DNA of 64,000 bases from Chitinophaga pinensis (lineage in GTDB: Bacteria; Bacteroidota; Bacteroidia; Chitinophagales; Chitinophagaceae). The stretch is taken from positions 1 through 64,000 of the forward strand of contig CAMAXV010000013.1 of the NCBI GenBank assembly GCA_945862385.1, in the 5' to 3' direction. Both the position numbers and the translations under genes were made by a program. Below the pieces are notes generated by a model. It did no database searches, had not been told where the DNA came from, and was given only the letters and a program-made list of their open reading frames with translations. Positions 1 to 9,417 of the stretch are shown in pieces. Every line of letters begins with the position of its first letter. Positions within the stretch are counted from its first letter, which is position 1.

Positions 1-1387
1 TAACCCAGTATCCAGACATGGTTTCTGCAAGTTGGCGGTCGGATTCCTTCCATGGTCGGTTTACAAATCGTAAATTATTGAAGGCATAAGGAACTTCACC
101 GGTATGGAAGGCCTTGAATTTTTTGTATTCGCCTTCTGCTGGAACAATCTGGGTGAACCGGTATCCATAGACAGGTAGTTGCTGCTTGACTTGCGCATTC
201 AGCCAGAGATAGCCCTGCATTCCGAATACCTGATCTCGGGCAAGGTCGAGCTGCGCTTGTGCCGCTTCTGTATCATTGGCAGCGCAGTAGGCTCCTATCA
301 GGAAATCCGCATTCCTGCCGTAATTTTTCCGCAGGTCATTAACAAAATCAGTGGCATTTTTGATGCCTCCAAAAACCAGACCCTCATCCTCATTCCACCC
401 ATGTAGCAATGCAACCTTGTTTTGATTTCCTCCTGCAAAAATGGATGAAATCTGATCCGGAAGCACATATCCATCAATATAGGGTCTGCGCATGCCATTT
501 CCTTTGGCCATCAGGGTGGTTGCATCCATTTTTCTCAGGTCTTCCAGCTTTGCTGATCCCAGTGCTTTTAGTGTAACCCTGACTTCTGATTCAGCCATCT
601 CTTTTGTGGGATTGGAGCTGGTGAAGTTTGCCCCACTTTGTCCGATTGCCTTATTAAACAATCCTGCGGCCAGCGGTGAAGCAACCAGGGCGTTGACGCT
701 CATCGAACCTGCTGATTGTCCGGCTATTGTTACCTGCGCCGGATCTCCGCCAAAAGCGCTGATATTTTCTTTAACCCATTTGAGGGCTGCAATCTGGTCG
801 AGTAACCCGAAGTTGCCACTTTTCTCACCAGTCATTGAGAGGTCTGGGTGAGCAAAAAATCCAAAAATGCCTACCCTGTAGTTAAAGCTGACAACTACGA
901 TGCCTTTGCGAGCCAGGGCTTCGCCATCATAGATGGGGCATGCACTGCCGCCGCTGCTGAAGCCTCCGCCATAAATCCAGACCAACACCGGTTTTTTGTT
1001 TCCTGTCTTTTTGTTTCCGGTCCATACATTCAGGTAAAGGCAGTCTTCGCTAATGGGTTCCTCCGGAATCAGAAACTCTGAAGACCACATGCTGAACGGT
1101 GCTGGCTTGGGTTGCATGGGACTAGCACTGAACTTGGTGCAGTCTATTATGCCAGTCCATTTCTCGACCGGTTGAGGTGCTTTCCAGCGCAAAACGCCTA
1201 CAGGTGGTACTGCATAGGGAATTCCTTTGAAGGAAAGTATTTGTCCGTCTGCACTTCTAACGCCACTTATTTTTCCGTTTTTGGTGGGGATGACGGCAGT
1301 TTGCTGGGCATGTGTGCATGTTACAGCGAAAACTGAAGTCAGGATTAGTATAATTGAGAGATATCTAAGCCGCAAAAAAAGGACCAT
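1..1387 (-). CDS. Secreted type-B carboxylesterase, 3' end outside window
   Basis: An open frame on the minus strand starts at ATG 1387 and runs off the left edge, giving about 462 residues. The N-terminus is a hydrophobic signal peptide ending near THAQQ. Family motifs follow: EDCLYLNVW, the oxyanion-hole stretch YGGGF, the nucleophile elbow GQSAGS (usually GESAGG, so Glu is replaced by Gln), an acidic triad residue in WNEDEG, and the catalytic His region AFHTGEVPYAF. It should hydrolyse carboxylic esters outside the cytoplasm; the substrate cannot be told from sequence. The start lies 3 bases after the stop of the second esterase, so the two are probably one transcript and translationally coupled. 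The two proteins are clearly paralogous. Only the last residues of the family are missing. Confidence 0.93.
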   Translation of the reverse strand, partial: MVLFLRLRYLSIILILTSVFAVTCTHAQQTAVIPTKNGKISGVRSADGQILSFKGIPYAVPPVGVLRWKAPQPVEKWTGIIDCTKFSASPMQPKPAPFSMWSSEFLIPEEPISEDCLYLNVWTGNKKTGNKKPVLVWIYGGGFSSGGSACPIYDGEALARKGIVVVSFNYRVGIFGFFAHPDLSMTGEKSGNFGLLDQIAALKWVKENISAFGGDPAQVTIAGQSAGSMSVNALVASPLAAGLFNKAIGQSGANFTSSNPTKEMAESEVRVTLKALGSAKLEDLRKMDATTLMAKGNGMRRPYIDGYVLPDQISSIFAGGNQNKVALLHGWNEDEGLVFGGIKNATDFVNDLRKNYGRNADFLIGAYCAANDTEAAQAQLDLARDQVFGMQGYLWLNAQVKQQLPVYGYRFTQIVPAEGEYKKFKAFHTGEVPYAFNNLRFVNRPWKESDRQLAETMSGYWV

Positions 1388-1390
1388 GGT

Positions 1391-2938
1391 TTATTTTTTT
1401 TGAGCAAGTCTGTCGAGGGTTTCATAACGGTTCTCATGCTGAGAGATTTCAGACTTTGACAATACATCAATCCGCATAACTGCAGGAGCAGAATCCATTG
1501 TCATTTTTTCCCATTTTGGTAATCCTTTGCCATTTGGATTTCCTGTTTTGATGAAGTTGACAAAAAAAGCCTGCATGGTCTTTGAAACGGCATAGTCATC
1601 TGCTGTCCATGCAAATGCTTTGTTGCTTTCAAGATTTCCCATGGCGTATTCAATTTCTGCTGAGTGAGCTGCCCCTGCATTGTTACCTGGTCTGGGTCTT
1701 TCGTAATGATACCTGTAAACAGGTTGTTTGGTTTTTTTATGCATATCAGCCCATTTCCAGGTGCTGTAGGATATGAAACGGTCTCCTGCCATTGCTCTTG
1801 CTATTGGTTCAACTGCTGCATCTGATTCTGGCGCATAAACAGCCAGGATACCGGTAGCATCATTTCCATAAAGTTTGGTGACGTTTTTTTTGAAATTTTC
1901 AACCGTCATTTTGTCGTTGCCCATCACAGCTCTGGCTCCTGACTCCTCACTGTTCCAACCAAGGAGCAATGGCACCTGGGCTTGTTCACCAGCAGCATAA
2001 ATAGCTGATGGGTCCTTTGGGAAAAAATAGCCATCAACAGATCGGTTAAAGCGAAAGGCTCCGAATTTCATGGCTTTGGATAATACAGTGTCCGCCGGCA
2101 TTTTCCTCAGCTCATTCAGTGAGGTTGCGCCAGCTGCAACTTCGAATGCTTTTCCGTTTTTTTCAACTTCTGCCACAGGCATTGCGGGAAGTGCACCCAT
2201 GATAGATCCGCTTTCTCCAATGGCTCCTGCGATCAGGTTTCTGGATAGGGGCGAGGCCATGAGGGCACTGACGGAAATGGATCCGGCAGATTCACCTGCA
2301 ATGGTTATTTTTTTAGGATCTCCTCCAAAGGCTTCAATGTTGTCATATACCCATTGCAAGGCAAGCGCCTGATCCATCAATCCATAGTTTCCTGAGCCAT
2401 TATAGGTTGTTTCCCTGCTCAAATCAGGGTGGGCCATAAAGCCGAAAACGCCAAGTCTGTAATTTACAGTAACAGCAACCATGCCTTTTGCTGCCATTGC
2501 AGTACCATCATAGCGGGGCTCAGACCCATCACCTGCGGCAAATCCGCCTCCATAGTAGTAAACCAGAACAGGGAGTTTCTTTTTTCCTTTTTGGGCAGGT
2601 GTCCAGACATTCAGGTAAAGACAATCTTCAGAAGTTCCACTGGCGCGGAAAACCATGTCGCCAAAGATGTTGGCCTGCATGGCACGGGGACCAAATTGTT
2701 TAGCTGTCCTGACTCCCTCCCATTTTGCAGCTGGAACCGGAGCTTTCCACCTCAGATCTCCAACAGGCGGCTGTCCAAATGGGATCCCTTTGAAGCTGAT
2801 GACCTGATCATTTTCCACCATCCCTTCAAGCCTACCATTTTTTGTAATGGTTACAGTGTTGCTTTTCATTTCCTGATTTTGGGCTGATAAAGAAATGCAT
2901 GAAGCCATCATCAGCAGTTGTATTGTTTTTTTGAACAT
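1391..2938 (-). CDS. Secreted type-B carboxylesterase
   Basis: This 515-residue alpha/beta-hydrolase is of normal length for the carboxylesterase/cholinesterase family. Residues 1-20 form a signal peptide (cleavage near SLSAQ). EDCLYLNVW lies at 104-112, the oxyanion-hole glycines at 130-132, the nucleophile elbow GESAGS at 215-220 (Ser217), the probable acid Glu332 in NSEESG, and the catalytic His425 in GAAHSAEIEY. It is the first gene of a tandem pair with the downstream paralogue. The substrate is unknown; the family includes para-nitrobenzyl esterases and polyketide or plant-ester hydrolases. No clear TAnnTTTG promoter was seen upstream. Confidence 0.95.
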   Translation of the reverse strand: MFKKTIQLLMMASCISLSAQNQEMKSNTVTITKNGRLEGMVENDQVISFKGIPFGQPPVGDLRWKAPVPAAKWEGVRTAKQFGPRAMQANIFGDMVFRASGTSEDCLYLNVWTPAQKGKKKLPVLVYYYGGGFAAGDGSEPRYDGTAMAAKGMVAVTVNYRLGVFGFMAHPDLSRETTYNGSGNYGLMDQALALQWVYDNIEAFGGDPKKITIAGESAGSISVSALMASPLSRNLIAGAIGESGSIMGALPAMPVAEVEKNGKAFEVAAGATSLNELRKMPADTVLSKAMKFGAFRFNRSVDGYFFPKDPSAIYAAGEQAQVPLLLGWNSEESGARAVMGNDKMTVENFKKNVTKLYGNDATGILAVYAPESDAAVEPIARAMAGDRFISYSTWKWADMHKKTKQPVYRYHYERPRPGNNAGAAHSAEIEYAMGNLESNKAFAWTADDYAVSKTMQAFFVNFIKTGNPNGKGLPKWEKMTMDSAPAVMRIDVLSKSEISQHENRYETLDRLAQKK

Positions 2939-3037
2939 ATAAAAGAAGTTGGTTGGTTCTGAATGCTTATTTGATGCTAAATCTAAACAATTGTCTTCAG
3001 GCTACGTAAACTTTTCCCTTAAATTAGCACGACAAAA

Positions 3038-4126
3038 ATGAAATACACGTTGAAAAAAACTCAATTCAAATTGAATCTCCGTTGCTTATTATTAAAACTG
3101 ATTGCTTTATCACTTTTTTTAGGAAACATACAAGCGCAGGAATTGCGCATACTTGAACGTGGCAGGAAGACCTCAATCAGGGGCTTATCCGTTGTAAGTG
3201 AAAAAGTTGTATGGGCAAGTGGCAGCAATGGAATGGTTGCCAGAACTGTTGATGGTGGATTGCAATTCGACTGGATTCAGGTTCCCGGATATGAGAAACG
3301 GGACTTCAGGGATGTTGAGGCGCTTGATGCTGAAACAGCCATTATTATGGCCATTGATACACCTGCTGTCGTACTCAAAACCAGAGACGGTGGCAAAACA
3401 TGGTCTATCGTGCTGGAAGATAACAGACCGGGTATGTTTTTGGATGCCATGTCGTTCCGGGGCAGGTCTGGCGTGGTTGTGGGAGATCCTGTGATGGGTC
3501 GGGCATTCCTGGCCAAGACCAGCAATGCTGGGGATACCTGGCAGATCCTGGATGGTCCAGCGTTGGTTGAAGGTGAGGCGTTTTTTGCATCCAGTGGTTC
3601 CAATGTAGGTTTTGTAAAAACGGCTGGTGCCAGTTCTGACAGACATGATTTGCAAGAATGGGAAATGGCACTCGTTTCCGGTGGGATGCAGTCGCGGTTT
3701 TTCATCAAAAACACCAGTTTTATGCTGCCATTGAGGTCTGGCAGAAGTTCTTCTGGTGCTAATGGATTGGCTGTGCATCCAGATGGGCAATCGGGTATTA
3801 TTTTTGGAGGAGATTTTGCATCTCCAAAAGAAAGGGATAGCTCCATGCTTCTTTTTGAGTTTAAAAAGGACAAGCTGACATTCAATAGTCCGGTTATACC
3901 TCCCGCAGGTTACAAAAGTCATGTTGTTTACCTCAATGACCAGGAGTTGTTTTCCTGTGGTACTTCCGGGATTGATTTTTCTGAAGATGGTGGTAAGACC
4001 TGGAAGCACATTTCAGACAGTCCTTTTCATGTGATGGGTTTAACCCCGGGGGATGAAAAAATCTGGCTGGCTGGTCCTGGTGGCGCCATTGCTATTATTT
4101 TTAAAAAAGATAGGTTACTTAAGTAA
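3038..4126 (+). CDS. Secreted BNR/Asp-box beta-propeller protein (Ycf48-like)
   Basis: A 362-residue protein with an N-terminal signal sequence (hydrophobic residues about 16-32, ending IQAQ). Asp-box motifs of the S-x-D-G-G-x-T-W type occur at about 115-122 (RDGGKTW), 162-168 (NAGDTW) and 314-322 (EDGGKTW), each placing a beta-hairpin in a propeller blade. Such proteins are often annotated as oxidoreductase, sialidase-like or photosystem-II-assembly-like, but no sialidase catalytic arginine triad or tyrosine could be identified, so I infer a binding or scaffold role outside the cytoplasm. It stands alone, divergent from the esterases and upstream of glmS. Confidence 0.85.
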   Translation: MKYTLKKTQFKLNLRCLLLKLIALSLFLGNIQAQELRILERGRKTSIRGLSVVSEKVVWASGSNGMVARTVDGGLQFDWIQVPGYEKRDFRDVEALDAETAIIMAIDTPAVVLKTRDGGKTWSIVLEDNRPGMFLDAMSFRGRSGVVVGDPVMGRAFLAKTSNAGDTWQILDGPALVEGEAFFASSGSNVGFVKTAGASSDRHDLQEWEMALVSGGMQSRFFIKNTSFMLPLRSGRSSSGANGLAVHPDGQSGIIFGGDFASPKERDSSMLLFEFKKDKLTFNSPVIPPAGYKSHVVYLNDQELFSCGTSGIDFSEDGGKTWKHISDSPFHVMGLTPGDEKIWLAGPGGAIAIIFKKDRLLK

Positions 4127-4251
4127 TAATTTTTATCAAGCTTGTTCTTAATTCTTGATTTTTAACATTTTACGCAATAAACTACTCGCATTAGGGGTTA
4201 CTATTCTGTTCTCTCTGAATTAATTTCGCAACCTAATCAAACCCCTAAATA

Positions 4252-6087
4252 ATGTGTGGAATAGTAGCCTATGTAGGACACCAGGAAGCCTACCCAATAA
4301 TACTGAAAGGATTAAAACGACTTGAATACCGTGGTTACGACAGTTCTGGTGTAGCCTTGCTTGATGGCGATTTGAATCTTTATAAAAAGCAGGGGAAGGT
4401 TGCTGAGTTGGAGTCTTTTCTTGACGGACAATCACTAAAGGCATCTATTGGGATAGGGCATACCCGCTGGGCTACTCATGGAGAACCGAGCGATAGGAAT
4501 GCACATCCCCATTTATCTGCAAGCGGAAGACTGGCCATGATTCACAACGGCATCATTGAAAATTATGCGGCTTTGAAAAAGGATTTGTCGTCCAGGGGAT
4601 ATGTTTTTAAGAGTGATACCGATACAGAAGTCCTGCTTAATTTCATTGATGACATTTTAATTAACAACGACTGTTCCCTTGAGGAAGCTGTTCGAATTGC
4701 TTTGAAACGGGTAGTTGGGGCTTATGTAATTGTGCTGCTCGACAAGGAAAATCCAGATACACTTATCGCGGCGAGGAAGGGTAGTCCACTTGTAATCGGT
4801 ATCGGTGAGAATGAACATTTTCTGGCTTCGGATGCGTCCCCAATAGTAGAATATACCCGTCAGGTAGTTTACATCAATGATTATGAGCTGGCTATCATAA
4901 AAGGAGATGAGCTTATATTGAAAAACCTGGGAAATGAAGTGATCACTCCTTTCGTGCAGCAACTTGATCTTGAATTAGCCGCAATCGAAAAAGGGGGTTA
5001 TGATCATTTCATGTTAAAAGAAATACATGAGCAGCCGCAAACCATTTTTGATTGCCTCCGAGGCAGGCTGGATATGGCTAAAGGGGAAATCGTCATGGCC
5101 GGCGTGCAGCAGCATATCGATCAGCTGATGCATGCAAATCGCATAATCATCATTGCCTGTGGAACCAGCTGGCATGCAGGTCTTGTTGCGGAATACATTA
5201 TTGAAGAGCTTTGCCGTATTCCTGTAGAAGTTGAGTACGCTTCTGAATTCAGATACAGAAATCCAATTGTAAATAAAGGGGATGTGATTTTTGCCATTTC
5301 CCAGAGTGGTGAAACAGCAGACACGCTGGTGGCCATAGAGAAAGCGAAAGAACAGGGAGCCTTGATTTTTGGTGTGCTCAATGTGGTGGGATCTTCCATT
5401 GCGCGGATTTCACATGCTGGAGCCTACACCCATGCAGGACCTGAAATCGGAGTAGCTAGCACAAAGGCTTTTACCGCTCAGCTTGTAGTGCTAACCATGA
5501 TTGCCCTTAAAATTGCAAAAGAAAAAAAATCAATACCACAGGAAAGGTTCATACACTTGATGGCTGAGTTGAATGAGGTTCCCGGAAATGTTGAACGAAT
5601 ACTTTCAGATACTTCCAAGATTCATAAAATTGCATTAAAGCATGCCGCAGCATCGAGCTTTTTGTTTTTGGGTCGTGGGTATAATTTTCCTGTAGCACTT
5701 GAAGGTGCATTGAAGCTGAAAGAAATATCCTACATACATGCTGAGGGGTATCCTGCAGCAGAAATGAAACATGGTCCGATTGCTCTTGTTGATGACCTGT
5801 TGCCTGTCTTGTTTGTAGCCACAAAAGATGCTTACCACGAAAAAGTCGTAAGCAATATGCAGGAGATAAATGCCCGTAAAGGAAGACTTATCGCTGTTGT
5901 TACCGAGGGTGATAATACTGTTGAAGCGCTTACAACTGACCTGATTCCGGTTCCGGAAACTGATGAGCTGATTGCGCCTATTCTTAATGTAATTCCTCTG
6001 CAGTTGCTTTCTTATTACATTGGTGTTGCGCGTGGTCTGGATGTTGACCGTCCAAGAAACCTCGCTAAAAGTGTAACCGTAGAATAA
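4252..6087 (+). CDS. glmS: Glutamine--fructose-6-phosphate aminotransferase (isomerizing)
   Basis: GlmS makes glucosamine-6-phosphate from fructose-6-phosphate and glutamine, the first step towards UDP-GlcNAc for peptidoglycan and LPS. The protein has 611 residues, close to the 609 of E. coli. The N-terminal MCGIVAYVG supplies the Ntn glutaminase nucleophile Cys2, and RGYDSSG and GHTRWATHG are class-II amidotransferase signatures. Two SIS sugar-isomerase domains follow (CGTSWHAG, SQSGETADT, then EGALKLKEISY), and the C-terminus PRNLAKSVTVE is typical. The start is fixed by the need for Cys at position 2. A DUF4954 gene begins 7 bases downstream. No glmS ribozyme was recognised in the 125-base upstream gap. 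Confidence 0.98.
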   Translation: MCGIVAYVGHQEAYPIILKGLKRLEYRGYDSSGVALLDGDLNLYKKQGKVAELESFLDGQSLKASIGIGHTRWATHGEPSDRNAHPHLSASGRLAMIHNGIIENYAALKKDLSSRGYVFKSDTDTEVLLNFIDDILINNDCSLEEAVRIALKRVVGAYVIVLLDKENPDTLIAARKGSPLVIGIGENEHFLASDASPIVEYTRQVVYINDYELAIIKGDELILKNLGNEVITPFVQQLDLELAAIEKGGYDHFMLKEIHEQPQTIFDCLRGRLDMAKGEIVMAGVQQHIDQLMHANRIIIIACGTSWHAGLVAEYIIEELCRIPVEVEYASEFRYRNPIVNKGDVIFAISQSGETADTLVAIEKAKEQGALIFGVLNVVGSSIARISHAGAYTHAGPEIGVASTKAFTAQLVVLTMIALKIAKEKKSIPQERFIHLMAELNEVPGNVERILSDTSKIHKIALKHAAASSFLFLGRGYNFPVALEGALKLKEISYIHAEGYPAAEMKHGPIALVDDLLPVLFVATKDAYHEKVVSNMQEINARKGRLIAVVTEGDNTVEALTTDLIPVPETDELIAPILNVIPLQLLSYYIGVARGLDVDRPRNLAKSVTVE

Positions 6088-6094
6088 ACTTCCT

Positions 6095-8317
6095 ATGAAT
6101 AAAATTACCAAACAACCTGTTTCTGCAATAGGTTATGGATTTATTGGTCAGAATTATCTTCCGCAGGGTGCTGATGAATATTACCTCCGCAATAAATATA
6201 ATAAAAGTGGTATTGCTTACAGAAGTCTGTCGGCATCAGAAATAGAAATTCTGGTACGCAATAACAATACATCAGACAACTGGAACCATATCCTTGTTTC
6301 TGAAAAATTTGATCCGCAGCTGGTTAAAAACTGCAGTTTTTTCGGACTTGTGCGGATAGGCATGCTGGAGCCCTATTCACTGGAGTTTCATGATTTAATT
6401 TTGCCTGTAGGTTTATTTAATTCAACCATCATCAGTTGTGATTTTGGAGACAATGTATGTATTCATAACGTCAATTATTTTTCACATTATGTTGTTGGTA
6501 ATGATGTCATGATTGCCAATGTCAATGAGTTAGCCATCACTAGTACTGCAAAGTTCGGCAATGGTGTAGTAAAGCAAGGTGAGTCTGAAAGCTCCCGTAT
6601 CTGGCTGGAGCTTTGTAATGAAAATGGAGGAAGGAAGGTGCTGCCTTTCAATGGCATGTTGCCTGCAGATGCGTATTTGTGGTCAAAATACAGGGATGAC
6701 GTGGCCTTGATGGATGCTTTTTATCGCTTTACCATCAGCCGCTTTGACGACAAACACGGCCATTATGGGAAAATAGGTGACAGAACGGTGATCAAGAATT
6801 GTAAAATGATCAAGGATGTGCTTATCGGCAGTGATGCCTATATCAAAGGCGCAAACAAAATTAAAAATGTTACCATCAACAGTACGGAGGATGCCAATAC
6901 GCAAATTGGTGAGGGTGTAGAACTGGTTAATGGGATTGTTGGTGTTGGATGCAGGATATTTTATGGGGTAAAAGCAGTGCGGTTTTTCATGGCATCCCAT
7001 TCACAATTAAAATATGGTGCCAGGCTTATCAATTCCTACCTCGGTAATAATGCAACAATCTCCTGTTGTGAAGTATTGAATTCCCTCATATATCCTTTCC
7101 ATGAGCAACACCACAACAACTCTTTTCTTTGTGCCTCTTTGCTGATGGGACAAACAAATGTGGCTGCTGGGGCAACAATTGGTTCAAATCATAATTCAAG
7201 GGGTGCTGATGGTGAACTGATAGCCGGAAGGGGATTCTGGCCCGGGTTGTGTGTGAGTCTGAAACATAACTCCAGGTTTGCCTCATTCACATTGCTGGCA
7301 AAGGGTGATTTCCCTTTTGAATTGAACATACCGGTTCCGTTTTCATTGGTTATCAATGACCCTACTTCAAATGAACTGAGGATATTGCCTGCATACTGGT
7401 TTCAGTATAATTATTACGCACTGCAGCGCAATGAATGGAAATACAAGGATCGAGATTCAAGGAAGGTAAAAGAACTTTCACTCGAATACAATAGTCTTGC
7501 TCCCGATAGTGTGAATGAAATTTTCGATGCCCTACATTACCTGAGATTGTTCACGGGTAAGGCTTATTTCAGGCAAGCGGGTAAATCCATTCCTGCTGAT
7601 GAAACATGCATGCTGAAAGGTGAAGAATTGCTGAGTGCCGGAGATGCATCGGTTGATGGATTGGAAGTGCTTGCGGACGGATTTGAAAACAGTAAACGTA
7701 AGGTGGTTGTTCTGAAAGCTCGGAAAGCATATGAAGCATATAAAGAGATGGTCAGGTATTATGCCCTGGGACGTCTCGTTGGCAGGTTGTGTGATGAAAA
7801 AGATGCACTTTCATTGGAAACAATCAATGGATGGTTGACTAAATCCAGGCGTGATGAATGGGTAAACCTGGGAGGACAACTCATCCCTGCTACCCGGTTT
7901 AAAGAATTGCTCCAAAAGGTAAGAAAGGGAAAGATTTCAAGCTGGGATAACCTTCATCAGCAGTATGCGCAGGCAGCAATTGATTTTGATGACTTTGTAC
8001 TGTATCATGCCATTGCCAGTTTACTTGAGATAGATAACCTGAAGAAAAAAGATTTCGTAACAGACCGAATGGTTGATTTCATTCACGAATATGTCGCAAT
8101 CAATGAAAAAGTGTATAAAGGAATTGTGCAGTCCAGGAAAAAAGACATGACCAATCCATTCCGGAAAATGGTGTATGATAATGATGCAGAGCAGGAGGCA
8201 GTAGTTGGGACGTTGAATGATAATGCTTTCATTCGTTTAAAAGATCAGGAAAGAAAAGCATTGAAAAGAAACGTTCAGCAACTTACTGAACGCTTCTCTG
8301 CATTGATTAAAGCCTGA
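6095..8317 (+). CDS. DUF4954 family protein (left-handed beta-helix type)
   Basis: A 740-residue protein without signal peptide or membrane segments. The first two thirds contain many short hydrophobic hexad-like repeats of the kind that build left-handed beta-helices in acyl- and nucleotidyl-transferases (for example FGDNVCIHNV and GSDAYIKGANKI). The last third is predicted helical and charged. I match it from memory to the Bacteroidota family DUF4954, whose function is unknown. It lies 7 bases after glmS, so co-transcription is very likely and a role near amino sugar or UDP-sugar metabolism is a reasonable inference. Its 3' end overlaps the convergent gene at 8307 by 11 bases. Confidence 0.8.
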   Translation: MNKITKQPVSAIGYGFIGQNYLPQGADEYYLRNKYNKSGIAYRSLSASEIEILVRNNNTSDNWNHILVSEKFDPQLVKNCSFFGLVRIGMLEPYSLEFHDLILPVGLFNSTIISCDFGDNVCIHNVNYFSHYVVGNDVMIANVNELAITSTAKFGNGVVKQGESESSRIWLELCNENGGRKVLPFNGMLPADAYLWSKYRDDVALMDAFYRFTISRFDDKHGHYGKIGDRTVIKNCKMIKDVLIGSDAYIKGANKIKNVTINSTEDANTQIGEGVELVNGIVGVGCRIFYGVKAVRFFMASHSQLKYGARLINSYLGNNATISCCEVLNSLIYPFHEQHHNNSFLCASLLMGQTNVAAGATIGSNHNSRGADGELIAGRGFWPGLCVSLKHNSRFASFTLLAKGDFPFELNIPVPFSLVINDPTSNELRILPAYWFQYNYYALQRNEWKYKDRDSRKVKELSLEYNSLAPDSVNEIFDALHYLRLFTGKAYFRQAGKSIPADETCMLKGEELLSAGDASVDGLEVLADGFENSKRKVVVLKARKAYEAYKEMVRYYALGRLVGRLCDEKDALSLETINGWLTKSRRDEWVNLGGQLIPATRFKELLQKVRKGKISSWDNLHQQYAQAAIDFDDFVLYHAIASLLEIDNLKKKDFVTDRMVDFIHEYVAINEKVYKGIVQSRKKDMTNPFRKMVYDNDAEQEAVVGTLNDNAFIRLKDQERKALKRNVQQLTERFSALIKA

Positions 8318-9416
8318 AAAATATTTTTTTGCGAAAAAGAAAAAGGCAGAGTCCCCATTCCAGTAAAAATATGGTGATGCTCCCTAAAACACTTAACTGC
8401 AGTTCAGGCATTATCCCTGAAAAGAGTCCGCTTACAATGGCATTGACATAACCATTGAACCAGCGTGCGCCAACAATTTCAAAAAACAGGTAAATGAAAA
8501 TCGAGTTCATCCCTATAACCAGAAAAAAAGAAAGCTTGTTCTTTCTTCCCTTGATATCAATCAGGTAGTAACAGGTTGCCATTAGCAGTAGGCACCATCC
8601 CAGTGAACTTATGGTAAATGATGTAGTGGCAATTTTTTTAATGATTGGTGTGATGCTCATCCAATCCAGACCATAACCGAGCAGAAGACAGCCGATTCCC
8701 CAATAAACCAAAGGGTTTATTTTATTTTGAGCAGGATCCATCAGCATTTTGCCAACCAATGCACCTGCGATGGTATGAACTGCTGTTGGAAGGCAGTTGA
8801 TGGCTACCCATCCTCCTTTATTTATTTTATTCATCAGGAGTTGGTCAACGTAGTTTCCAAAATTTTGTTGATCTGTAAATGGCTGGTCGAAACCAGGTAC
8901 TCCTGTATAGCGGTATAAAATTTCTGTCAGTAAAAGGATTCCAAAACAGAAAAGAATTTGCTGAGTTGTTCCCCAATGAAAAATCAAGTAGGCAACCAGG
9001 ATGGTAAAAGAGAGTTGTGTCAGCACGTTCCAGAGTTCAAACGATAGTCCTTTTTTTCTGACCGCATAATTTAAAACACCCCAGAAAAAAAGCCAGCCAC
9101 ACCGTTTTAATATTTTTATTGTCCTCTCTGTTTGTGGCACTCCCCTTGATTTCATGCCAGCAATGGAATATGCCATGGCAGTACCTGCCATGAACATGAA
9201 TGCAGGTTGTATCAGGTCCCAGAACCGAAGGCCATTCCAGGGGTGATGGTGGAATTGTTCCATTACATGTTCGGCTGCTAAGCCTTTTGAAGCATCATAG
9301 AGGGAGTCATACAGTCCGGCTGCTTCAAGTGCCAGTAAAATCATAATCAAACCACGCATGAAATCCAGCGAAGTCAGCCGTTGCAAAGGGGGTGTAGGTA
9401 ATGTAGCAGTTGTCAT
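8307..9416 (-). CDS. Membrane acyltransferase-like protein (DUF5009/NagX, HGSNAT-related)
   Basis: A 369-residue polytopic membrane protein with roughly ten hydrophobic segments. The N-terminal RLTSLDFMRGLIM is the signature of the COG4299 / heparan-alpha-glucosaminide N-acetyltransferase-like family, and FWDLIQPAFMFMAGTAM in the next segment is also typical. These proteins are thought to move acyl groups across the membrane onto sugars, but the bacterial substrate is mostly unknown. I place the start at ATG 9416 rather than the longer frame at 9473, because 9416 lies one base after the stop of the upstream gene and begins just before the family signature. It is probably translationally coupled to the glutaminase-like gene. 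Confidence 0.87.
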   Translation of the reverse strand: MTTATLPTPPLQRLTSLDFMRGLIMILLALEAAGLYDSLYDASKGLAAEHVMEQFHHHPWNGLRFWDLIQPAFMFMAGTAMAYSIAGMKSRGVPQTERTIKILKRCGWLFFWGVLNYAVRKKGLSFELWNVLTQLSFTILVAYLIFHWGTTQQILFCFGILLLTEILYRYTGVPGFDQPFTDQQNFGNYVDQLLMNKINKGGWVAINCLPTAVHTIAGALVGKMLMDPAQNKINPLVYWGIGCLLLGYGLDWMSITPIIKKIATTSFTISSLGWCLLLMATCYYLIDIKGRKNKLSFFLVIGMNSIFIYLFFEIVGARWFNGYVNAIVSGLFSGIMPELQLSVLGSITIFLLEWGLCLFLFRKKIFFRL

Positions 9417-9417
9417 G

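Noticed and set aside
1-2938. The two esterase genes as one gene split by a frameshift
   Set aside because: Each has its own signal peptide, nucleophile elbow and catalytic His, so they are two complete paralogues.
3185-4009. Long minus-strand open frame inside the beta-propeller gene
   Set aside because: It lies antisense to a gene with a signal peptide and Asp-boxes, and its translation has no recognisable domain or promoter.
4127-4251. glmS ribozyme or riboswitch upstream of glmS
   Set aside because: The gap is AT-rich with only a weak 6-bp hairpin after the previous gene and none of the ribozyme's conserved core.
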